This document shows, in pieces, positions 40,588 through 47,142 of a DNA stretch of 47,142 bases. The notes under the pieces were generated by a model, which searched no databases, was not told where the DNA came from, and saw nothing but the letters and a program-made list of their open reading frames with translations. Location of the stretch: assembly GCA_028281705.1 (NCBI GenBank), contig JANQJH010000103.1, positions 1-47,142 on the forward strand. The letters are read 5' to 3'. The stretch is from Verrucomicrobiales bacterium (GTDB lineage Bacteria; Verrucomicrobiota; Verrucomicrobiia; Verrucomicrobiales; DEV007). Both the position numbers and the translations under genes were made by a program. The first letter of the stretch is position 1, and the number at the start of each line of letters is the position of its first letter.

Positions 40588-42615
40588 ATGCTCAATATCG
40601 ATTTAGAGACCACGGGAGGCGCCATTTTGGCGCGGCTTTCGGGTGAGTTGGATCGCTCTGCTCGGGAACCACTTCTCAAAGCGGTGCGGACGGAGGCGGA
40701 GGCCAGTGGGGGCAAGGTGGTGCTCGACTGCGCCAATCTCAGCGCGCTGGATAGCGAGGGTGTCAGGGCGCTGCTGGCCTTGCAGACCTGGTTGAGGATC
40801 AAGGACAGCGAGATGGCAATTGCCGCCCTGCCCGCCCGGTTGGAAGAGACGATCAAGAGTGACCCCGGAGTGGACCAGTTTCTCACGCGGCATCCCTCGG
40901 TGGATGAGGCCTTGCAGGGTCTCGGATTGCCACCTCAGGGGGGAGCGGGATCTGGTGCTGCACCACCTGCTGCCGCGTTTCCACCTTCTTCGTCCACGCC
41001 GCCACCGGCGAGGCCGGCGACTCCTCCTCCTGTGAGTGCTGGCCCACCGGCGACTCCGCCTCCGGCGGCCGCTTCGCCTCCGGCAGCGGATGTGGGGGGC
41101 TGGGGATCGCCTCCAGCGGCCGTGCCGGAATCGAGCCCGCCGACGCCATCGGATCCTCCGGCATCTCGACCCGCCTCCGATCCACCGGCGGGTGAAGCGC
41201 GTGGCGGTGGGGCTTGGGAAACGCCCATCGCGACACCGGAGCCCGTGGCTGGTGGCGGCGCCAAGCCAGAACCGAAACCGGAAGAGCCCGCGATTTCTGC
41301 TCCCGCGGGAGCTTGGGGGGCGCCGGTGGCTGAACCCGAATCTCCAGCCCAGCCCGCGGCGGCGAATAAGGAGCCGACTGCCTGGGCCAAAGGGCCTCCG
41401 CCGAGAGACGAGAAGCCTCCAGGGAAGAAGAGCAAGAAAGGGATCATCATTGGCGCGCTCGTCGGCCTGATTGTCGTCGGAGTGATCGCTTCGTTTTTCA
41501 TCAAACCGACCAAGGCGCTGCCGCCGACGATTGGACCGGAGATCAGTCACGACCTCGTGGGCAAGGTGGGCGAAGTGCCCACCCCCAAAGAGGTCGTCTT
41601 TCGCCTAACCAATGTGGATCTCGTGCAGGATATCACCACGATACCTGGCGAGGATGCCTTGGAAAAATGGATCGAGATGGAAGTCTCGGGGACGAACGAA
41701 AACTGTCAGGTGACGTTCACATTTTCAACGGTTGATGCCATCCCCGAACACCAGAGCATCATCCTCGAGGCTCAGGGCCTGGACAAGACCCCGGTCAATG
41801 GGTTCATCAACTTTGCGATTCAGGAACCGAACGCGAAGTTAGTGATCCTGGACGAGCCGTTGAAGGAGGGCGAGGTAGGCAATGTCTACAGTGACTGGAT
41901 TGCTTTGAACGACCGCAGCCAGGGGGTCTTTCGTCTCGACGATGGAAGTCAGGTCCCCAAGGGCCTCAACCTCTTGGAGAGCGGCAAGCTGACGGGCACG
42001 CCGGAAGAGGCAGGTTCCTTTGAGTTCACCGTGAGGGCGACACGCGGTGAGGACGAGCCGGCGAGCAAGGTTTTCACCCTGACCATCGCTGAGCCGCCAA
42101 CGGAAGAGGAAGAGTCCGTGGATGCGATGAAGCTTCTGCAAGACATCAAGAAGCGGGTGGGCAATATTGATATGCGCCATTTGCGAGACGAGGCCTTGAA
42201 CGAGTACCAACGCTTTGCCGGCTATCTCTTCCACCTCAACGAGAAGAATGCCGTTGAATACGTCAAGCCCGTCGTCACGGTGACCTTTGCCCTGGGGAAA
42301 GTGGATGTGGAGAAAGCGGAAGTGGAGAGTCAGCTCAACGCCATGGATCTCGACGACTGGGTGACGAACCAGGACGTGCGCTTTGTCGTCGCCGGCTTTG
42401 CCGACAAGATCGGTGGTGATGAAGCGAATCGGGTGATCATCAGGGAACGGGCCAAAAGTCTCAAGGCGGTGGTGGAAGACTGGTTGATCAAGGAGTGGAA
42501 CATTTCACCGGCCTTGGCGCGCAAGAGAGTTGTCGTGATTCCCAACAAGCCTTCCGACGATTTTGAAACGGCTCGAGCTGCCGAGTGTTGGCTCTTCAAA
42601 CCGCCGAACCCTTGA
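40588..42615 (+). CDS. STAS domain + Pro/Ala-rich linker + TM + putative Ig-like domain + OmpA-like C-terminus
   Basis: MLNIDLETTGGAILARLSGELDRSAREPLLKAV...VVLDCANLSALDSEGVRALLALQ (STAS); TM GIIIGALVGLIVVGVIASFFI; DGSQVPKGLNLLESGKLTGTPEEAGSFEFTVRATRG (Ig-like); FVVAGFADKIGGDEANRVIIRERAKSLKAVVEDWLI (OmpA-like). Confidence 0.8.
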   Translation: MLNIDLETTGGAILARLSGELDRSAREPLLKAVRTEAEASGGKVVLDCANLSALDSEGVRALLALQTWLRIKDSEMAIAALPARLEETIKSDPGVDQFLTRHPSVDEALQGLGLPPQGGAGSGAAPPAAAFPPSSSTPPPARPATPPPVSAGPPATPPPAAASPPAADVGGWGSPPAAVPESSPPTPSDPPASRPASDPPAGEARGGGAWETPIATPEPVAGGGAKPEPKPEEPAISAPAGAWGAPVAEPESPAQPAAANKEPTAWAKGPPPRDEKPPGKKSKKGIIIGALVGLIVVGVIASFFIKPTKALPPTIGPEISHDLVGKVGEVPTPKEVVFRLTNVDLVQDITTIPGEDALEKWIEMEVSGTNENCQVTFTFSTVDAIPEHQSIILEAQGLDKTPVNGFINFAIQEPNAKLVILDEPLKEGEVGNVYSDWIALNDRSQGVFRLDDGSQVPKGLNLLESGKLTGTPEEAGSFEFTVRATRGEDEPASKVFTLTIAEPPTEEEESVDAMKLLQDIKKRVGNIDMRHLRDEALNEYQRFAGYLFHLNEKNAVEYVKPVVTVTFALGKVDVEKAEVESQLNAMDLDDWVTNQDVRFVVAGFADKIGGDEANRVIIRERAKSLKAVVEDWLIKEWNISPALARKRVVVIPNKPSDDFETARAAECWLFKPPNP

Positions 42616-42681
42616 TGATCGCGCCGGCGCCCTGCTCAGTATCGGGAAGCATTGTTTGATTGACAGGTATCAGGTATCACG

Positions 42682-45153
42682 ATGTCGGCGCAGCCAAAGA
42701 TCGTCTTTCTTCACGATCAAGCGACCTATCCGCTTGTCCGTGGCATCCCCTTGACCTTGGGGCGCAGCCACGAGGGTCCCGTCGAGCACGCGCAGCACGT
42801 TCGGTTGGCCCACAGGGAGATGGCGCCGCATCATTGTCAGGTTTCCTGGGACGGCATCGCCGTGATATTTGCCCCGTTGCAGGCGGAGTTTCCCTGTTAT
42901 ATCAATGGTCAGGTGGTGACCGAGGCCGTTCCCGTTGACCACGGGGATATCCTGACATTTGGGCCCTTCAACATCGAGTTGGATGCGCCCGAGCACGAAC
43001 TCTTTCCCGCCGAGGCGGAGCCCATGTTGCCGCCTTCATTGGTGGGGACCATCCCGTTGGAGGATGGGCTCACCATTGGCTGCGGGCCCTCCTGCAGTGT
43101 GCCCCTGGAGAGCGAGGAGTTTGCCGACTATCCGGACGGCGCCTTTCAGGTTTTGGTCGAGGAGGCTCCCGAGGGATTTCGTGTCGGCGATCGCGGCACC
43201 GAACCGTCGTGGTTGAACGGGCAGCTTTTTTCGGACGAGGACCTCATCATTGGTGATTACCTGCAGATCGGGTCTCAGAATCTGCGCTTTGATGGCCGCT
43301 CCTTCGTCGGTGTGTCGCGCACCCTGGGGGCGGAGCTCCATGCCACCGGCATCTACAAGGCTTACGGAGAGACGAAAGTGCTCCAGGACGCCTCCTTCGA
43401 TGCGCCCTCGGGGCAATTCATCGGCATCCTGGGGCCCAGTGGATCCGGCAAGACGACCTTGCTCAAAGTCATCAGCGGCATTGAGAATCTCCAAGGGGGG
43501 CAGGTGCTGGTCAATGGCGTCGATCTCTTCGAGAATTTGAGCTACTGCCGGTCGCTCATGGGTTACGTGCCCCAGGACGACATCGTGCACGAGGAACTCA
43601 CCGTGTGGGAGGCGATGGCTTACAGCGCCTATCTGCGGCTTCCCGATTGGACCAGTGACCGGGAGATCCACAAGCTCATTGTCAAGATTCTGGAGAGCCT
43701 GGGTCTCTATCGGCCGGAGAAGAATATCGACCACACGCGCAAGCGTCTCACCGAGTTGTCAGGGGGACAGCGGAAACGTGTCAGTGTGGCGGTGGAGCTT
43801 CTCAACCGGCCGCAGATTCTTTTCCTCGACGAGCCGACCTCGGGGCTCGATCCCGGCATGGAGTTTGAGCTCATGAGCACGCTGCGCAGCCTGACGCAGT
43901 CCGGCTGTACCGTGATTTGTACGACGCACGTTCTGGAGAACGTTTTTCTCATGGATAGCGTTGCCGTCATCTACCACGGGTGCCGAGTCTTTCAGGGAGA
44001 TTCCACCCGCGCCCGATCCCATTTTGATGTCGACCGGCTGAGCGAGGTTTACACCACGTTGGACGAAGAGGGGCAAAAATGGGTGCAATCCGCCGCCTTG
44101 GCCCTCGCTGATTCCCCGATGGGTGAGTCGGCCGAAGCGAATGCTGCGCTGGAGGAGCGCGAGGCGGCGAAGAAAAGTACGGTCCGGGCGATCAAGCATC
44201 TCCTGTCGCGCCAGATAGCGATTCTGTTAGCGGACCCGAAGAACCTGATGCTCCTCTTGGGGCAGCCCTTCATCATCGGCTTGCTCATCACGCTGGCCGC
44301 GGTGGATGAGGGAGCGGCCATCACAAAGTTGTTTCTCGCCCACGTGGCCACCTTCTGGTTTGGATGCAGCAATGCCGCCCAGGAAATTGTGAGGGAGCGG
44401 GCGATCTTCTCCCGGGAGAAGATGGTGGGTCTGGGAGTGAACGCCTATTTGTTAGGCAAAGTGGTAGCGGCCGGGGGCATCTCGTGTCTCCAGGCGCTCC
44501 TGCTCTTTGGCGTGCTGCGCCTCAATGTCCATGAGATCACGCGAAGCATCAAGGCGCCTCCCTCCGCGGACGGAGACACGGGCACGGGCACGGCCGAGGC
44601 GGCGTCCGGTCTGGCGCTCTACTGGGATGGGCTGCCGGGCTCCGTGCCGTGGCAGTTGATCGCCATGTTGCTCACGGCACTGGCGTCGAGCCTGATCGGT
44701 CTAGCCCTTTCCTCGTGGGCCAAGCGGCCGGCGCAGGCCGCCCTCGCCGTGCCTCTCATCATCATTCCGCAGATCCTCTTGGCCGGCTACGTGTTTCCCC
44801 TTCAAGATTGGCGGCCGGAGGACGAAGGCGCCCTCAGCGCCGGGGTGAAGCGGATGGTGGGCGCTTTCTCGGCGATCACCCCCAGCGGGGCGGCGCAGAA
44901 GATCGTCGATACCAGTTTCTACTGGCAGATGGAGTCACTCAATTCCGGGACCGCCTTTGCCACGCCGTTCGAGAACCTGCGGATCAAGGATTGGAAAAAG
45001 GACATTCCTCCGATCGAACCGGGGGCCGGGACGAGCCGGAAAATCGAGCCCGCCTACAAGGATGTGCGGCCCGCTTCGTTTGGGATGGCGATCTTGTTCC
45101 TTTGGTGCGTGGTGAGTTATGGCTTTGCCTGGACGCAGCTGCGGAAGACGTGA
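42682..45153 (+). CDS. FHA-domain ABC transporter: tandem FHA-like domains + ABC ATPase + ABC-2 permease in one polypeptide
   Basis: LTLGRSHEG...LAHREMAPHHCQV...FPCYINGQVVTEAVPVDHGDILTFG (FHA); second FHA-like region 43030-43300; GILGPSGSGKTTLLKVISG, LSGGQRKRVSVAVELLNRPQILFLDEPTSGLDP; multi-TM C-terminus. Confidence 0.9.
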   Translation: MSAQPKIVFLHDQATYPLVRGIPLTLGRSHEGPVEHAQHVRLAHREMAPHHCQVSWDGIAVIFAPLQAEFPCYINGQVVTEAVPVDHGDILTFGPFNIELDAPEHELFPAEAEPMLPPSLVGTIPLEDGLTIGCGPSCSVPLESEEFADYPDGAFQVLVEEAPEGFRVGDRGTEPSWLNGQLFSDEDLIIGDYLQIGSQNLRFDGRSFVGVSRTLGAELHATGIYKAYGETKVLQDASFDAPSGQFIGILGPSGSGKTTLLKVISGIENLQGGQVLVNGVDLFENLSYCRSLMGYVPQDDIVHEELTVWEAMAYSAYLRLPDWTSDREIHKLIVKILESLGLYRPEKNIDHTRKRLTELSGGQRKRVSVAVELLNRPQILFLDEPTSGLDPGMEFELMSTLRSLTQSGCTVICTTHVLENVFLMDSVAVIYHGCRVFQGDSTRARSHFDVDRLSEVYTTLDEEGQKWVQSAALALADSPMGESAEANAALEEREAAKKSTVRAIKHLLSRQIAILLADPKNLMLLLGQPFIIGLLITLAAVDEGAAITKLFLAHVATFWFGCSNAAQEIVRERAIFSREKMVGLGVNAYLLGKVVAAGGISCLQALLLFGVLRLNVHEITRSIKAPPSADGDTGTGTAEAASGLALYWDGLPGSVPWQLIAMLLTALASSLIGLALSSWAKRPAQAALAVPLIIIPQILLAGYVFPLQDWRPEDEGALSAGVKRMVGAFSAITPSGAAQKIVDTSFYWQMESLNSGTAFATPFENLRIKDWKKDIPPIEPGAGTSRKIEPAYKDVRPASFGMAILFLWCVVSYGFAWTQLRKT

Positions 45154-45200
45154 GTTCTGATTGCCTTCTCTAACGCTCCACTCAAGTGGACAGTGGAGCC

Positions 45201-45338
45201 TCACGCAAAGCCGCAAAGTCGCAAAGGTTTCGTTCGTTTGCGTGAAATTGGACTGGTGGCCCGTTGTTATTGGGCCCCAGCGATTTCGTAAAGTCGTAAA
45301 GAGGTTGGAACTTTGCGGCTTGGCGACTTGGCGAGAGG
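45201..45338. repeat. CGCAAAG-type interspersed/inverted repeat cluster
   Basis: TCACGCAAAGCCGCAAAGTCGCAAAGG (45201-45227), TTTGCGTGA (45237-45245, inverted), TCGTAAAGTCGTAAAG and CTTTGCGGCTTGGCGACTTGGCGAGAG (45311-45337). Confidence 0.65.
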
Positions 45339-45423
45339 CCCCTTCGACGCTGCTGAAATGCCGTCCCCTTCTTCCTCAATAGTCGACGGGTTCTCTGCCT
45401 GTGGGTTTCCTATGGCTCGCGGA

Positions 45424-45841
45424 ATTTACCTTGTCCCATTCAGGTTGCCTCTTGAGAATAAAATGCCTCAACAAATCGCTCAAAGGAAACTCGCCACTCC
45501 GAAATCTCGTGTCCATCGTCCGACTTTGTATCCCGCGGTCCAATCAATCCCAACAGGCTGCCGGACAATATCGATGACTCATTGCCCTGACAAAACGCGA
45601 TTTAATTCTGAACGAAGATGTTGTTTCCTTCGCGATACAAGGAGTAAACCGCAATAAACTCGGCCACATGAGGATCTCTCATGGCTGAGAGAAGGTGCCC
45701 GTTAGGGTGACCATCAATCATTGATCTGATCGTGCTGCCCCATTGTCGCTCATAGTCAGCAATGCCCCAGTAATCAATCGGGGCGGCGAAACGCTCCGAA
45801 CTCGTCAATCTCGATCCGGCACCATTGGCAGTGTTCTCCAT
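45424..45841 (-). pseudogene. Immunity-like protein gene interrupted by one in-frame TAA
   Basis: MENTANGAGSRLTSSERFAAPIDYWGIADYERQWG...VYSLYREGNNIFVQN-TAA(45602-45604)-IAFCQGNESSILSGSLLGLIGPRDTKSDDGHEISEWRVSFERFVEAFYSQEAT-TGA in the same frame. Confidence 0.6.
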
Positions 45842-46110
45842 AGATCAGCGTTGGTGTGTCTGGAAGCGCGGATATTCTAAATCCCATCATCTGGCAATAC
45901 GATCAAGATTCGCGTCAAATTACCAAGCGGCGTTCTTTTTGATCAAGCATCTTCCCGGGAGCATAGTATATGTTAGTCTAGTCTAAACCCGAATTGGAAA
46001 ATCTATTTCCTTTCAGGATGTGAATATATTCTATCAAATTCCTAGATTTTCCATGTGTATTTGATTGCATTTGGGTAGAGTTCTAGTGGTATCGCCACCA
46101 ATCAGGCGCG

Positions 46111-46506
46111 CTACTGCGCAATCCAACGTTTCGTCTTCACGGCTTTTACGAGTGTACTTACGGAAATCGGTTTCAATCCATCAGGCTTTCGCGCCTCTCG
46201 ACCAAGTATTCGCAGGATTAATAGGAGCGGCAGCGCCAATATGGTTCCGCCGGGATAGCCTTCTCCGCCAAAATGCAGGCTGAGATCAAGCTCATCGAGA
46301 GCAACCGAAAAGCTCCTTCCAAATTCTACGAAGAATTCTTCAGCATCTTCTCCGTCGATACCTACATCTTGTAGTAGCGTTGTGTCCATACTCACACGCT
46401 CCTTTGGATACTTTGTTACTCTTTCAATAAAGTCGGCTACTGCTCTAAAGTCCGAATCACACAAATCATTCATTTCTGTCCATATATTCATCAACACAAT
46501 CTCCAA
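46111..46506 (-). CDS. DUF1493-like (acyl-carrier-protein-like) protein, putative immunity protein
   Basis: VSMDTTLLQDVGIDGEDAEEFFVEFGRSFSVALDELDLSLHFGGEGY; overlaps the 3' end of the Rhs gene. Start could be ATG 46491. Confidence 0.65.
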   Translation of the reverse strand: MEIVLMNIWTEMNDLCDSDFRAVADFIERVTKYPKERVSMDTTLLQDVGIDGEDAEEFFVEFGRSFSVALDELDLSLHFGGEGYPGGTILALPLLLILRILGREARKPDGLKPISVSTLVKAVKTKRWIAQ

Positions 46507-47142
46507 ACTCCTTCACGTCATTGAGCAAGAGAAGCCACCCAACGATAGGCGTCCACCTGCCCGCAAGGCGCGCTACGCTTCGAGTCCGGGCAACTGGATT
46601 GTTATTCGTCGGCGCCCAGAGACGAAGATTGCCTGGAAATCGTCTGTTGCCAAGGACTCTATTGTAAAACCTTGCGCTTGGCGATGTGGCGTGTGAGCCT
46701 CCAAGCACTCTTGGCTTTTTGAGGAGCGGCTGACCGGATACAACTAGGCCTATACCGGCTCCAGTTTCTATTCCAAATGCCCGTTGCGCTGCATAGCGAA
46801 GCGCGGCCGCACCTCTTGGATCTGGCCTCGTTTGTTCATGCACCCATCGACCGTTCTTTTTGTGAACCTCCCACCCAACCTCAGCGAATCCCCATCCTGT
46901 TCGTCCATCAGGATCGATAGCATTCGTGGGCTGATTTGCTACGTAGCTATATAGATTGGGACCTTCAGGCAACAACTCTGCGCCGCTGATCGGATCCGTA
47001 CTCAGCCACCGGCCTAAAGTCGAATCATACGCCCGATACACCGCCAGGTTCAGCCCGCTCTCGTCGTGGTGCCAGTGTCCCGTGAATCCGAAATCCACGT
47101 CCAGGCTTCCCGCGATCTTGGTCCTCGTCCCGTAGGGTGTGT
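46466..47142 (-). CDS. Rhs-repeat protein C-terminus with variable toxin-like tip (5' end outside window)
   Basis: ...TPYGTRTKIAGSLDVDFGFTGHWHHDESGLNLAVYRAYDSTLGRWLSTDPISGAELLPEGPNLYSYVANQPTNAIDPDGRTG (Rhs core end), then a ~145-aa unique tip. Confidence 0.9.
   Translation of the reverse strand, partial: TPYGTRTKIAGSLDVDFGFTGHWHHDESGLNLAVYRAYDSTLGRWLSTDPISGAELLPEGPNLYSYVANQPTNAIDPDGRTGWGFAEVGWEVHKKNGRWVHEQTRPDPRGAAALRYAAQRAFGIETGAGIGLVVSGQPLLKKPRVLGGSHATSPSARFYNRVLGNRRFPGNLRLWAPTNNNPVARTRSVARLAGRWTPIVGWLLLLNDVKEFGDCVDEYMDRNE

Noticed and set aside
40603-41550. 315-aa minus ORF rich in Arg
   Set aside because: Antisense to the Pro-rich linker of the STAS-OmpA gene.
45313-45657. 114-aa plus ORF
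   Set aside because: Runs from the repeat cluster into sequence antisense to the broken immunity-like gene; no coherent protein features.
30634-45841. Genetic code reassignment to explain the internal stops
   Set aside because: The two internal stops are different codons (TGA and TAA), and both codons terminate other intact genes in the window; isolated mutation or readthrough is more likely.
1-47142. CRISPR arrays, tRNA or rRNA genes, insertion sequences
   Set aside because: No regularly spaced direct repeats, no recognisable tRNA/rRNA sequence and no transposase ORF noticed by eye; a tRNAscan/ISfinder run would be needed to be definitive.

Overview
High-GC bacterial chromosome segment; overall gene content and the Lys/Ala-rich Rho extension suggest a Verrucomicrobia-like (PVC) host, but this is inference. 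Positions 1-24.4 kb are mostly housekeeping and metabolic genes: rho (partial), YebC, a dGTPase, a NagB-like protein, a Zn-dehydrogenase, an Hsp70, an enolase-superfamily enzyme, a sigma-70 factor, amtB, a metallophosphoesterase-LamG protein, parDE, moeB, a PIN-domain gene, fructosamine kinase, a CotH/LTD protein, and an ABC permease followed by an unusual ATPase-NHL fusion. Positions 24.4-28.4 kb carry a translationally coupled SIR2-like + nSTAND-type ATPase/WD40 pair, a good candidate defence module. Positions 29.6-45.2 kb carry two divergent operons encoding TssM/TssL/TssK-like and TagF-like proteins together with a VWA-like protein, an orphan protein, a STAS-OmpA fusion and a tandem-FHA ABC exporter. 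No tube/sheath/spike genes are in the window, so this looks like a non-canonical T6SS-derived envelope system. Positions 45.2-47.1 kb contain interspersed repeats, a broken immunity-like gene, a DUF1493-like gene and the 3' end of an Rhs gene. Two genes (TssM-like and the immunity-like gene) have in-frame stops followed by convincing coding continuation. All calls are from reading the sequence and ORF translations by eye; no database search was run.
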